Assembly: GCA_009801015.1 (NCBI GenBank)
Contig: VHZZ01000748.1
Coordinates: 115,579-146,388 of the forward strand
DNA length: 30,810 bases
Direction: 5' to 3'
Source of the DNA: Silene noctiflora
Lineage: Eukaryota > Streptophyta > Magnoliopsida > Caryophyllales > Caryophyllaceae
A model generated the notes under the pieces. The model saw only the letters and a list, made by a program, of their open reading frames with translations, was not told where the DNA came from and did not search any database. Below, piece after piece: positions 18,847-29,735 of this stretch. The position numbers were made by a program, and so were the translations under genes. Within the stretch, counting starts at the first letter, position 1. Each line of letters starts with the position of its first letter.

Positions 18847-19330
18847 CCTTTATGGAAACTAAAAATGTCCAAAGTGAATCAAACAATAATAATGAGTAGC
18901 AAGACAAAATACGGTCAAGAATGACATTGAATAAACAAACAATAATAATTAAGTTACCGCAAAATTTACCGCAGTAATCAAGAAGAAGAAACCGACAATA
19001 CTCTAATTAATTGACAAAAGTTAGGGTGAAGAATTATACCTGCGTTTTAGATTTCAGGAGTTGAATGTTGAAGATGATGTGCGAGTGAGGACTGAGGATG
19101 AAGTAAAAGAATAGGGTAAATAAATAAGTAGATATTTAGGGTAACTTGAAAGGTTATTTGAAAGGATTAAGTAAAAGAATAGTGCATCTTGCAAATTTGG
19201 ATTAAACGAAGTAATATGAGACGAAGATGATTGGGTTGAGGTTAAAATATGGGTACTTTTGTCATTTTAGGTGAGTATAAGTGAGTAAGTGACACTTTCA
19301 GGCCACTTGGTACTACTTATTGGTCGGAGC
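18847..19330 (-). other. MULE 5' flank and possible terminal repeat
   Basis: Non-coding sequence upstream of the transposase ATG. Near 19250-19330 the minus strand has the look of a MULE end (GGCCTGAAAGTGTCACTTAC then AAAATGACAAAAGTACCC). The opposite terminal repeat would lie left of 15925 and is not found, so the boundary is a guess. Confidence 0.35.
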
Positions 19331-19832
19331 AACTAATTTGGTAATGCTCACAAATTTAATTTTATGTTGGTACTGATTTTGAAAAAGGGTTATCACGTTG
19401 TTACCATACTACTATTTACCAATTTACGCTTATGTTTATTCATCTTATTTCCATATATTTATTTGACTTATGTTAAATGAATTTTGAACGAACGTATATA
19501 TAATGAATGGGAGATAATATGAATATTCAACATATGATCAAAATTATCACCCCTCGACTAGGAATAAAATACCACAAGGAAGTGGGATCCCAATAAATTT
19601 TTGGATTATCACGTTATCAAAAGTTAGATAACGTTTTGAGGTGGTACCAAATCTTAATATCACTCTCTTATATACAATATGCAGGATCGATCTATAAAAT
19701 AATAATGATTCTAAATGGATGCATGTGAGAGGATGTTGTAGAGTTTCATTGCCTAAGTGACCTATTAATATTTTTTATTATTATTATAGAATATAAATGT
19801 TCCTTTCTCTATACTTATACACACCTAGGAAT
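19331..19832. other. Non-coding AT-rich stretch
   Basis: No frame, RNA gene or clear repeat seen. Confidence 0.4.
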
Positions 19833-19834
19833 TA

Positions 19835-20095
19835 CTCCCTCATTCCACTTTTATTTTATTGTCTTCTTTTCTCGATAATTTAGTCGAAACTAACTGTACC
19901 CTTTCTAAATTTAGTATGGTCTATAAATAAATTACCAAGATTATCCCTAATCATTTAGCTGCCACTTCTTCCATCAAAATGCATTACCCCAATTCTTTTT
20001 ACTCGTGATTAAATGGTTAGAGTTGTTATTTTACACTTATTTCTTACCTCTTTTCTAAAATAGAAAATAGAACAATAAAAATGGAATAAATCCCG
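19835..20095. mobile_element. Stowaway-like MITE
   Basis: The left end CTCCCTCATTCCACTTTTAT and right end ATAAAAATGGAATAAATCCC are imperfect inverted repeats of the Stowaway type (CTCCCTCCRT), flanked by TA at 19833-19834 and 20096-20097. Length is 261 bp with no coding, usual for Tc1/mariner-derived MITEs. The right end is mutated. Confidence 0.6.
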
Positions 20096-20097
20096 TA

Positions 20098-21440
20098 CTT
20101 CATACTATAAGCCGGCTATTAAACATTATTCATCAGTTTATGGGAAAAATAATATTGAATTAACAAGGTGCCATTGAGAGAAATCCAGTCATAGTTTTCG
20201 TCTTTAATCACATATCAAAATTTTCACGAAATTGAGCATGTTTTATTCTATCTGAAATTGACGTTGGATTAAAAGTTAGTCACTTTTGAGTACATAGGAA
20301 AAAAAATTGTGTAAGCATCCAACTAGTAGTGTAACTTTATCCTATTGGCAGAAAGTATCGTATGGCTTGAAACATATAGAAGTAGCTATCCATCATATTA
20401 AGAGCTATTGTCCTTTTTACTCACTTAACTAGTACGCCAAAAAGGTAGATTACTTAAGTATTATCTCATGTGGGGATCAAACTCCTTTAATTTGTCTTTA
20501 GACAATTGAAAGTGCCCCTCTTTCTCTATATCATATTTGTGTCAATTAGTCTACATACGTTTACTTAGAATGATGATGATGGAAATGTATAAATCGTTAC
20601 ATGCATGAAAATGAAAGTAAACCCTAGTAAACATCGAAATAGATTTGTAGTGTTAATGTTGTGAAAAAAAACACATCTCAACGAGCAGGTCTGGTTGAGG
20701 TGCATACATACACCCATATTATCTGCTGAAATTTCACACGTAACGTATAAGGAATTTGAAACATTAAAGTTAACATTTACCAGGCACTACTATCATGTAT
20801 AGGACGATTCGGGATAATTTCAACCAAAGTCTAAGCTAGTACTTGAAATCCCAATAGTGGAGCACTCGTTCTGATATTGTCTAAACAATTTCGACTATTT
20901 TTGTGACCAAATAATGAAAAAATATGGTAAAATCGATAACGACGGTTGAGAAACCAACGCAAGAAAAATAGGTAGAAGTGGGACTTTGATGAAAAGGGTT
21001 GTCAAAACGGTGAAAACAATCAACATCTATGAAGGGCAATAATGATGTACATCCATTTAAGGACTATGGTTCTTTTGAATGTTTGATCATACAAATTTAA
21101 AGGGGTTTTCTTTCACAATTTCTGTATGAATTTAATCATCATTATTAATAGATAAATTATACCTAAAAGAAAATATGGAGGTCCCATGAAAAATAAATGA
21201 AGAGGATAAGTACTTACACTTAGGGACTTAAAGTTGTGTATGTAGGAGCCCAACCCGTAATGGCCTAATGTTCAACATCGTAATTTATTATGAGATCTTA
21301 AATATGTATACCCTTTATTTTATAATATATATATATATAAACTTTTAAGCTTGATGTCGATTTTCTTCCAGATAATTTTGACTCGATTTTCCTTCATCTT
21401 TTTCATTCAAAAAACATATTTTACAAAATAAAAAATTACA
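20098..21440. other. Non-coding stretch
   Basis: No gene recognised. It has a short AT dinucleotide run near 21325-21340. Otherwise nothing is seen. Confidence 0.4.
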
Positions 21441-21453
21441 GGGAATGTAAATA

Positions 21454-21482
21454 TATTATTATTATTATTATTATTATTATTA
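21454..21482. repeat. (TTA)n microsatellite
   Basis: About ten perfect TAT/ATT units in a row. Confidence 0.9.
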
Positions 21483-21520
21483 TCGACTTCTTTTAAACTT
21501 TTATTAGTCCCTGTTTTTTG

Positions 21521-21725
21521 GAATGAAACTAACTGACTTGAACTGAACTTAGACATGAACTGAATTGAACTAAACTGAATTAAACTAAACCTTACTTATA
21601 TGCAATACAAAATTGCACTGAATTATGCTGAAATTTAACTTAAGTTATCTGAACTAAATTAAACTGAACTTAATCGACTTCAATTAAACTAAATTAAACT
21701 TAACGTATAAAAATTGAAATTAAGT
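21521..21725. repeat. Degenerate AACTGAACT-type repeat
   Basis: Words such as TTGAACTGAACT, TGAACTGAATTGAACT and AAACTGAATTAAACTAAAC recur at 5-bp multiples, decaying rightward to AATTAAACTTAAC. It looks like an old pentanucleotide-based satellite, (ACTGA)n-like. No coding. Confidence 0.65.
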
Positions 21726-22386
21726 TTAAAAGAACAAAACATAAGTGTCCTTATTAAATATTGATTGTATATGTTTATATGCCGTATTACATCCTACAAC
21801 TTTAAAATTGATGACTTGCATCTTCTCGTCAGCGAGAATAATAATAATATGCATGCATCTAATGTCATTCTTAGCTGGTTTTCAATTATTTTACACGGTT
21901 TTAGACAAATTTTAAGTCATATAATATATTGATTAGATTACCGTGTCTTGTTCATTTCTTCAGGTTATATTTTGTTCGAAAACATTATGATTATAGCCCC
22001 AAAAAAGATGCGACAATAGCCACTCTTGAATTACTTTGTGAAGTCACCGTCTTTCGTTTTCACTCTAAGCTTTCACAACTATTTCAAGATAAGAAGTTCA
22101 TAATTTTACAACTATTCATTCTAGAATAAATATTTTTTATATGAATTTTAAAGAAATTTTGTGTAACAACGTGGCGGAGCCTCAATTTTTGGTTTGGATC
22201 GGTGAAAAACTCTAGCGGAGACAAACGAGTAATGCCGTAATAAAAACTTAAAAAATTTAAAATTTTAACTAATTTTTTTTGAAATTTTTAATTTCCTGCC
22301 GGAATGAGCGTTGTTGCTGAACATAAATAAAGTATTATTAATCTCATTATTTCATAGTCAATAATAATTACTCTAAAAGTTTGAAG
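21726..22386. other. Non-coding AT-rich stretch
   Basis: One 66-codon frame at 21929-22129 has no recognisable domain and ordinary AT-rich composition. I do not call it a gene. ACGTGGCGGAGCC near 22170 resembles words common in plant repeats. Confidence 0.35.
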
Positions 22387-22388
22387 TA

Positions 22389-22748
22389 CTTTCCCCGTCT
22401 TTTGTCAAAGTATAAGTAATTTTCTCGTCTTTTGTCGAATCACTTTCTATTTTTCATAGAAATCTTTATCGAACTTTCTTAAAAATAAAATAAAAATTCA
22501 AAAAATATTGATTGACCACGCGTGACAAAATAAAGATTTGGAATTTAAGAAGCAAACAAATGTAACAAAAAAAAGCGATTATATAGTGGGTGAATAATCT
22601 TACCTAAATATAAAGATAAAAATACAGAAAATATACAAAATATGAGCTTGTAATGTAATTCCTCGGTATACTTAAATTTCATACGTTTCATTAAAATACA
22701 CCTTACATATGATAAACAAACGTATAAAATCTAAATGAACGGAGGAAG
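22389..22748. mobile_element. Stowaway-like MITE downstream of the MYB gene
   Basis: The left end has CTTTCCCCGTCTTTTGTC and the right end GAACGGAGGAAG, roughly inverted and flanked by TA at 22387-22388 and 22749-22750. CGTCTTTTGTC is repeated 35 bp further in (about 22431-22439). Length 360 bp, non-coding. The ends are decayed. Confidence 0.45.
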
Positions 22749-22750
22749 TA

Positions 22751-23119
22751 ACTAAAAAACAGAGTTCATGCACAACAAGTCAAGCATTTATAATTGTACT
22801 ATAAATAATTCACACAAATAATATTCCATTAGCCCCCCTTTCCAAGAACTAGAAAATGTCACGTATATGGTCCTATTTACAATATGAAAACCCAAAAAAA
22901 AAAAAAAAAAAAGTAAAAATAACGACCTCTATAGCACACTTCTGTAAAATGATAAGATGAACAATGAGTAGAAAAATAAAATAAAATAATTAATAGTAAA
23001 ATAAAATAAAATAAAAAATCTCACTCTTTTGAAATTCCGTTTTAGCGCTAATTTTAACGCTTCAATAGTAGTAGTAATAATAATGATAATAATCAATGGA
23101 TTATATTATATTTAATAAC
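22751..23119 (-). other. MYB 3' flank and 3' UTR
   Basis: Directly downstream of the MYB stop codon on the minus strand. It contains an A-run (18 A on the plus strand at about 22893-22911) and AT-rich sequence. No exact AATAAA is seen on the minus strand, so the poly(A) site is not fixed. Confidence 0.45.
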
Positions 23120-24805
23120 TCAGAAAATCTGACCAAAAGCTTCAGCAAGCCTCTGTAAGTCCTTGTTATACATGTCGGAGCCGCCGCCATGGAAGCCTGG
23201 CAATGGTGGAGTTGTCGGCGGTGCAAGTTGATGCCAATTTGAAGTACTTGTAAAGGGCATTGAGCTTTCTGTCTTAATCTCACCGTAATTACCATGATTA
23301 GTACTTTGATTATGAGGGTTTAATAGTAATGGGGTATGAAGATATTCCGCCCATTTAATTTCATCCGAGTTCGGGTCTGATAACCCGGCTGCATTCATAT
23401 GGGTAACTTGTTTGTTCAACTTATTTGAACACGAGTTATTATTATTATTATTATTACTATTACTGTTATCGTTACTGTTGTTATTATCGGTGAGTGCCCA
23501 GGAGAAGGTGTCATAAAATGAACCATTACTATCATGGCTAGTACTGGTCGTGGCTGTGGTGGTGGCAGCGGTATTATTATTATTATTCGAAATGAATGGG
23601 ATCATAGGATTAGACATAATTGATGAAGAATTACATTGGATTGGATCAATATAAGTGGAATTATTTGATTGATTTGAGGTGGGTATCATTGAATTAAAGC
23701 ATAGAGATTGTTGGTTTTGGAACCCGTATGATCCATATAATGTTTGAGGGAAAAATTCATGGGTCGATATTGATGCTTGATTTGGCTGTTGTTGTGATGC
23801 CAAGGTGAATGAAGTTGGATTGTTGTTGTTGACTACAAATGAAGAAGATGGTGTCATTGATGACTTAGGCTCCCCAATGGCCTTATTGGCGGCCGAGGCG
23901 TTGCTAGCGGGTTTTTTAGTGGCCGTGGCGGTGGTGTTGTTGCTGTTGCTGGATTTTGATTTTTCTTCTTCATTGTCTACTTCAGACAAGGGCTTATGGG
24001 TACTTGGGTCTATGCCTCTTTGCCTTAGCTTCTTCTTAAGACAAGAATTCCACAAGTTCTTTATCTCATTGTCAGTTCTTCCGGGTAATTGTGCTGCTAT
24101 TTGGGACCATCTGACATTATTTTCATACAATAATTAATTACTGAAATTCATCATGACATTCAACCATCAATGATAGATACTGTACCATAATACTCCGTCA
24201 TTATAGTATTAAGATAACGCCTTAAAAGCTCCCGCTTATAGCAAATAGACCGGTTGTCTTCCGGTGATAAAACAAAAGTATTACTCCGTATATAAATAAA
24301 TAAATAAATAAAATTTAAAAAACATACTTGTTCCCAAGGACAGCATGGAGTTCAACAATCAAATTCTCTTCTTCTTGAGAGAAAGCACCCCTTTTTAAGT
24401 CAGGCCTCAAGTAATTAATCCATCTTAGCCTGCAACTTTTTCCACACCTTTGAAGACCTGCCCCATTAATCAATCCCAATTATGGATAATTATTGTGTAA
24501 GATCGCTTGCTTACAGTGTGAAACGCCCTTTTATATATAAAAACACTCAATTACTGATAGTAATAAATGAGTGTTTAACCAATAAGAGAACTCTCTCACA
24601 CTGTAAAACGGTTTTATTTTATAATTTGCGCAAGCCTATAATGTAGAAGTAAAAGTAAGGGAATGAAGTTACCAGCAAGTTTAGGGACAGAACTCCAACA
24701 ACCATGACCATATTGAGTAATATGCCTTAGAAGCTTCTCATCTTCTTCAGGTGACCATAAGCCTTTCCTAAGCTTCTGTTTGTAGCAACATGAATGTCTC
24801 CCCAT
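23120..24805 (-). CDS. R2R3-MYB transcription factor, subgroup 13 type (MYB61/MYB86-like)
   Basis: Three exons: 24805-24673, 24457-24328 and 24110-23120. All introns are GT-AG. The join is in phase and gives 417 residues. The lengths of 133 and 130 bp for exons 1 and 2 are the standard R2R3-MYB layout. R2 has Trp17, Trp37 and Trp57; R3 has Phe70, Trp89 and Trp108, the normal plant spacing. The start [20 protein letters not shown] and [16 protein letters not shown] after R3 match subgroup 13 (MYB50, 55, 61, 86). [11 protein letters not shown] motif lies near residues 341-350. The C-terminal part is Asn/Ser-rich, with Asn runs near 295-317, as often in activation regions. Known members act in the nucleus and affect secondary wall, lignin, seed mucilage or stomata; the role here is inferred. 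No frame damage is seen. Which paralogue it is cannot be decided. Confidence 0.93.
23434..23490 (-). repeat. In-frame Asn-coding trinucleotide repeat
   Basis: ATT/ATC/ACT-type triplets on the plus strand code for an Asn-rich run in MYB exon 3. Its length may vary between alleles without shifting the frame. Confidence 0.8.
24111..24327 (-). other. MYB intron 2
   Basis: 217 bp, GTATG at its start and CAG at its end, in phase 2. It has an (AAAT)-type run near 24293-24312. No inserted gene is seen. Confidence 0.85.
24458..24672 (-). other. MYB intron 1
   Basis: 215 bp, GTAACT at its start and CAG at its end, in phase 1 after codon 44. More than half of it is the nested inverted repeat at 24505-24635. 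Confidence 0.88.
24505..24635. repeat. Nested inverted repeat (MITE-like) in MYB intron 1
   Basis: Three nested perfect arm pairs: GCTTGC (24505-24510) with GCAAGC (24630-24635); TTACAGTGTGA (24511-24521) with TCACACTGTAA (24596-24606); AAACACTCA (24541-24549) with TGAGTGTTT (24568-24576). This folds into a long hairpin in DNA or RNA. It looks like a small inverted-repeat transposon; the family is not identified. Confidence 0.75.
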
Positions 24806-25200
24806 ATATTTATATATTATATTAATTGAATTAAATTATAATTTGTATATATACCAATACAAAATTAGAAACCCAAAAATATAATAATTTTAAAATTTTT
24901 ATGTGAAAGCAATGTTAGAAGGGAAAAAAGTGTAAGCAATAAGAAAATGAAGGCTTCTTAGGCTTGTGTATGTATGAAATAGACTTAAAAAGGAAGTGAA
25001 AGAGGGATTTTTTAATTTGATTTATTTTATTATGTGGGTTTAGAGAGAGAAAGAAGAGAGAGAAGTTGACATGGAGAAAGGGGTGAGAAAATGAAATGGC
25101 AGCTTGTGTGGAATCTTGGTTTATAGAAGAAGGAGATGGAGAGGAGATGCTGAGGTGAGCTTCAAAGGAGTTGAGGAGGGGGAGAAAAGTCACATCTTGA
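24806..25200 (-). promoter_or_regulatory. MYB 5' leader, CT-rich on the sense strand
   Basis: The sense (minus) strand is CT-rich (CTCTCTTCTTTCTCTCTC near 25041-25065), as is frequent in plant 5' leaders. A 92-codon frame (25193-24915), rich in Ser, Phe and Leu, lies in it. If the transcript begins above 25193 this would be an upstream open frame. I treat it as leader, not a gene. I see no convincing TATA box. Confidence 0.45.
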
Positions 25201-25510
25201 CATTATGATTGAACTCTCTCAACTTCATTAAAAACATTTTTAGCATAAAATAAATTTGAGTTTACTTCTTTCAATTTATTGTGTTTGTCATAGTTGGAAA
25301 AAAAAAAGTGCATCAGAAATAATGTATTCTATCTATTTTTCTATAATATATTGTTTTCTTTTTTTTTTTCTTATAAATTATGGATTTAAATTTGTAAAAA
25401 TTTAAAAAAAAATATAAATTACTGTCGTTCATATTAAGATATTAATTTAAAGTATCTTGAAATTATATTTATACAATCATATCTTTTGCACAAGATAAGG
25501 TTTATCTCAT

Positions 25511-25559
<49 letters not shown>

Positions 25560-25765
25560 ATTAGTTTGATAACACTCTTCTACAAATTTGGATCATTATT
25601 TTTTGTGATTAACTTTCTTTTACATAATTACATTACTGTCTTAAACTGTTTGAAAGGAGACTCACTAATTATTTTGTGTAACCAATATACTTTTCTGTTT
25701 TTCTATATATTTCACTCTCACATTTGAAAACATTGACTTTTTTCTTCAATATATCTCAATATGTA
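25201..25765. other. MYB upstream region, AT-rich, with A42 run
   Basis: No gene. It has homopolymer runs, the largest A42 at 25515-25556. This run could be the tail of an inserted retrosequence, but no element is recognised to its left. Confidence 0.5.
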
Positions 25766-25767
25766 TA

Positions 25768-25973
25768 CTTCTTTCGCCTCGGTTATTTCTTTACCTAATC
25801 CATTTTATGGTATCTTAGCCAACTGTTTACCTTTCTATTTTAGGAAGGCTTTTGAAGAACAATTTATCCTCCATAACTAATTTGGTCCACTTATTATCAA
25901 TAATTTGTCATTTTCTCTTTCTTTCGTCTTTGTGTTAAAACCAAAGATAAACAAATGACGGAAACAGGAGGAG
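25768..25973. mobile_element. Stowaway-like MITE in the MYB upstream region
   Basis: The ends are imperfect inverted repeats (CTTCTTTCGCCTCGGTTATT on the left, AATGACGGAAACAGGAGGAG on the right) flanked by TA at 25766-25767 and 25974-25975. Length 206 bp, non-coding. It lies about 1 kb upstream of the MYB ATG. Confidence 0.6.
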
Positions 25974-25975
25974 TA

Positions 25976-26263
25976 ACTAAATATTATGTAATGTTACTCA
26001 AATAGTTTTTTTTATTTCTTCGAAGAATATAACAGTTATATCTTTTAAATAAATATAGTTTCATAAAAAATAAAATTCAAATACTTAAAAACCATACAAA
26101 AACAACTGAGTGAGTATTAGCATACGACATATTATAAAAAATACGTAAAAAGTTCTTATTTACAATCTAAGTAGTTTTAGTTAACAACACCGATAATTAT
26201 CATATAAACTTCTCAATAATATATTTTTAATTACTCACCCAAATTTTATGATCTAAATCACTA
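25976..26263. other. Non-coding AT-rich stretch
   Basis: Nothing recognised. Confidence 0.4.
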
Positions 26264-26441
26264 GCTGATGGTTGGAATCCATGTCTCCTCATACCTAGTG
26301 CTAATATTCCTCCTTAGAGGGGTGGAGTTCGAACCCGTGACATTTTATTCACATTGGCTCTGATACAAGAATTAAGAAACCATTTCAACCAAAAGTTTAA
26401 ACTGATGGTTAGAATTTCAAGATCGGTTTTATACTCTGACA
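26264..26441 (-). mobile_element. TRIM-like or tRNA-related repeat remnant
   Basis: GGCTCTGATACA (26356-26367) is a mutated minus-strand initiator-Met primer-binding site. To its right is AAACTGATGGTTAGAAT (26399-26415), ending CTCTGACA at 26441; to its left GCTGATGGTTGGAATCC (26264-26280). The similar words either side suggest two short LTRs around a 75-bp body, i.e. a TRIM. GAGTTCGAACCCGTGAC (26326-26342) resembles a Pol III B box, so a SINE is the alternative. Confidence 0.45.
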
Positions 26442-27019
26442 GGACCGGACATTAACTTGCACAACACTCAGTCGGAGTTTTTAGAAGTTACTCGTGTGTT
26501 ATTTAATGACTCTTCTACTATAAAAATTGCTGGAGTGAGAGACTATGCATCGTATTATTCGTATATTATGGCCTTATGGGAGTGCACCCATTTAGTACAC
26601 AGTAATTGCTCAAAGGTGACCAAAATTTGGAGGTCCCTACTTACAAGTTATAACAGTAGAACATTCAGTTGATGTTTATTCTTTGATTGTAGCACCACCT
26701 ACTTCGGCTACTTGAAAGTGTTTCAAACACACATGCCACGACCACTAGTCCACTACTATTCTCTATATTGTTTCTCCATATGTCTAGGAAAGTTATGCCG
26801 TTATGTGTGACTTATCACAGTAATTTAAGGAAATTTAATTATTAAAGTTTACTTACTCATGCATACACACTAGAACTAAACCCACGTGATGTACAAATTC
26901 ACAGGTATCAAAATACTTACGTTTAACCAAAAAAAAAAAAAAAAAAAAAAAAACTCGCACCTATCTAATCTACTCACAATTTCATTATGTGAAATTGTTA
27001 GATGTATTTACTAGTGTGA
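26442..27019. other. Non-coding stretch with A25 run
   Basis: A 71-codon frame (26457-26672) has no recognisable domain. A G-box CACGTG lies at 26883-26888, about 2.1 kb upstream of the MYB start, probably too far to matter. An A-run of 25 lies at 26929-26953. Confidence 0.4.
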
Positions 27020-27290
27020 TTGTATCTAGATCAGGCCAAAAACACAGGCTCACAGCCTGTGTCTGGGTTCCAAAAATCTCCAGCCCGCTTATTCTTCGGG
27101 CTAGTTCATGGCTTGAAAGCTGGACCAAACCCACCAAGCCCATCACAAAAAAAATTAAGAAATATGCAAAGCCGGATTAGGGCTAGAAATCTCGAACCCG
27201 TGCAACAATCTCTCCCCAAAGCCCGATTCAGGTCCTGGCTAGAGAAACCTGAATTGGCTCGTGGCGAGGTGTAATCGTGCTTGAAAGAGC
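27020..27290. repeat. Degenerate GCCCG-type repeat with hairpin
   Basis: GC-richer than its surroundings, with repeated AGCCCG/GGGCT words such as CCAGCCCGCTTATTCTTCGG. It includes the perfect hairpin ACACAGGCT-CAC-AGCCTGTGT at 27042-27062. Open frames on the plus strand are by-products. It may be a diverged inverted-repeat element. No family assigned. Confidence 0.45.
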
Positions 27291-28017
27291 CTACTTCACA
27301 AATTTAAGGATGAGAGGTAATTAATTTCTAAGATTTTAATTCGCAACTCACATAATTAATCACTTGTAACGTATTTTAACGAGTTAGAATCATCTTCAAA
27401 TATACGATATAACAAGTTTTGCGATTATGTATATGGATTAAGTTTTTAATGTTTTTCCTAATAATAATACTAGGTATCAGAAATGAATGATAGTATCATC
27501 CATAGAAAACTCCATTTCTTCATTTTGAGACAATTCTATCCAATAGTACTACAATCCTGAATAAGACACAAGAATCGAAAATGGGTAAAATATTCATAAA
27601 CACAATAACCACCCATGATTAGCTAACATGGGCTTAATAACGATTCTTCACAATTAATGCTAGATGATGATAACTTTTAATTATTAATTTTAGTTAATAA
27701 CATATTAAAAGAGGGGAGGTGCACACGAAACAGATACTACTCTATTCTTCTTTGTTCTCTCTTCCTAGCATTTCATCCTTTTCTGACAAACATAGATTGC
27801 AGGAACAATTAACATTCATTAACCCTTAACTAATCCTCTACCTGTTCACTTCTGGCTATTTCTGCACAACAATCATTGTCAAAATCGCACAAAATAATAG
27901 ATTATAAGTGTTTAGACAATTAAATTATAGCTTTTCTAATCGGGAGAAGATTATCTCAACTAAGGCCATGTTATTTTCTCTTTAATATTAGCTCTTTTTT
28001 AGTTCAAAGTAAGTTTA
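27291..28017. other. Non-coding AT-rich stretch
   Basis: No gene, RNA or repeat recognised. Confidence 0.4.
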
Positions 28018-28430
28018 GGTCTGGACCAGAGCGGACCGTTTAATCTAGGCTGAAATCAGTCCGGATTCATTTAGATCCGGTCCTCAGTCTATACATTTTC
28101 TGAAGTTTGATATTTGGTCCGGTTCAGTCCAACACCGATTAAGTTCGGTTCAGACTGAATGGACCGAAATTTAGGTGTTTTGTGATTAATTTTCGCAACT
28201 TTATAAAATAATCAAGTATTTTAATGAAATTAAAATTTAATTATCGTACACTTATAAATAAAAATTTATTAATTTTGGTTCATTTTGGTCCAAGACCGGC
28301 CGGACCGAAAATACTGGTTCGGTCCGGTCCAAGACCGAACTTTTTATGCCCAATCTTTGGTCCATCAAAATATTTTTTTTGATTTTCGATCCAATTCAAT
28401 CAGGTCCGATTTTGGACCGATGCTCACCCA
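28018..28430. repeat. GGTCCG-rich inverted repeat element
   Basis: The left arm has GGTCTGGACCAGAGCGGACC and TCCGGTCC words. The right arm (28286-28345) has GGTCCAAGACCGGCCGGACC and TTCGGTCCGGTCC. Both orientations of a GGTCC/GGACC motif recur around an AT-rich middle (28150-28280). It resembles inverted-repeat DNA elements with low-complexity ends. The 116-codon frame over it is not a gene. Confidence 0.5.
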
Positions 28431-29012
28431 GAGTGTACTTGTTGTACACCTAACATACCGAAACTATTTTCCAAGTCATTCGAAAGAATATAGATTGATA
28501 GTAATCTTAATTTTCCAATACTATATATTTAGTACCAAATATTATTTTCCATTTGTAGTATCAAAGAAATATATAATTGAAAATTTGAAAAGACTACCCA
28601 TACTTTCTTCTTTCCATTTGTTATCATCTTTCTAATCCTCTAACAATCAAAGCCCTTAATACCCCATAATAAATAGTGTAACCAAATTAATATATAGGAC
28701 AATAGCAATAATGCAGTTGTCCTGCACTTGAATTCACTGTGTATATAAAGATAATAATAGAGACAATTTTAATGGATTAGAACAGCATATATGGTATTAG
28801 ACAAGATTCCAATTTGTGGTTTATTGGTTTAATAATTAACTAATTCACTAATTCAGCATTAATTCAACATTAATTCATTTTAGACAGCATTTAGAAAGGT
28901 CCTATTGCTGAAAGGAACAAGTTTTAATGCCTTGTTGGTTGAGCATAAAAATCGTGTTATGCTATTCATCTTTCATAAGTTTAAAGAGATCTCATCTTAA
29001 AATTTAGGAATT
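28431..29012. other. Non-coding AT-rich stretch
   Basis: Nothing recognised. Confidence 0.4.
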
Positions 29013-29412
29013 TAGGCCATGTTTTGGTAATTAACGTATTACTTTGCTCGGTTTGGCTAAGTAACTTATTTGACAAAAATTTCGACTACTTGATTTTTTG
29101 TTTGCAAGTGTTTGGCAAATAGCTTATTTGACCAAATAAGCTACCTAAAATGAAATGTTACCTAAGGTTGCATTTGAGAAATCACGTACCTGAATTAAGT
29201 TATTTTTATATTTATTACTCCTTTAATCTATTTAAATAATTATCATATCATTTTACATCATTTTACCAAAAATCAGCTATCTTTTCACCTAGTTTGCCAA
29301 ACCATTTTTTTTATAATCACTTACCTCATTAGCTCATGTTTTTTACTTACCTATTCCGGTTTCAGTTAGTTTTTCAACAGCTACTTTTTCAGCTAGTTCT
29401 ACCAAACAAAGT
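29013..29412. mobile_element. MITE-like element with TTTGGTA ends
   Basis: The left end GGCCATGTTTTGGTAATTAA and right end TAGTTCTACCAAACAAAGTC are imperfect inverted repeats. Inside, words such as TTTGGCAAATAGCTTATTTG and CAAATAAGCTACC appear in both orientations. About 400 bp, non-coding. This style is common among plant hAT-like and other MITEs. No clear target-site duplication. Confidence 0.45.
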
Positions 29413-29497
29413 CTTTGTATAAACAGATTGTAAATGTAGATTATAAATAAAAGTTTTTATTAAAAACTTTGACCAACATGTATTAATTAGCAGATAG

Positions 29498-29735
29498 TTA
29501 ACGTGTTTGATAATTAGCACATTAAGATTAAAAGATTATTATTGTTCTTTGAAAAATGTAGTAATTTTTCTATTTTGGAATATTTCAACCAATATGATGT
29601 GGCATATTGACCCCAAATATGTTATTTCAGTGTTATTTACCCAACACTAAAACTGATATATTGATTGGTGAAACATACTAAAAGTCTTTAATATACCAAA
29701 ATTTACCAACATGTTATTTACTAAACACCCCCTAA
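29498..29735. mobile_element. MITE-like element with GTGTTTRRTAA ends
   Basis: The left part TTAACGTGTTTGATAATTAG is roughly inverted to the right part CATGTTATTTACTAAACACC, followed by CCCCT. About 240 bp, non-coding. The ends are decayed and the family is uncertain. Confidence 0.35.

Noticed and set aside
21929..22129. 66-codon plus-strand frame as a small gene
   Set aside because: AT-rich, no domain, no clear start context, flanked by repeats.
23805..24137. 110-codon plus-strand frame opposite MYB exon 3
   Set aside because: It is antisense to clear MYB coding, and its Leu/Val composition follows from the Asn/Ser/Ala codons on the other strand.
26326..26342. GTTCGAACCC stretch as a tRNA gene
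   Set aside because: The T-arm-like word stands alone. No acceptor or anticodon arm can be built around it.
26883..26888. G-box CACGTG as a MYB promoter element
   Set aside because: It lies about 2.1 kb from the MYB ATG beyond MITE and TRIM-like insertions. A single hexamer is expected by chance in a window this size.
28285..28635. 116-codon plus-strand frame
   Set aside because: Its first third is the GGTCC repeat and the rest is AT-rich sequence. No domain is seen.
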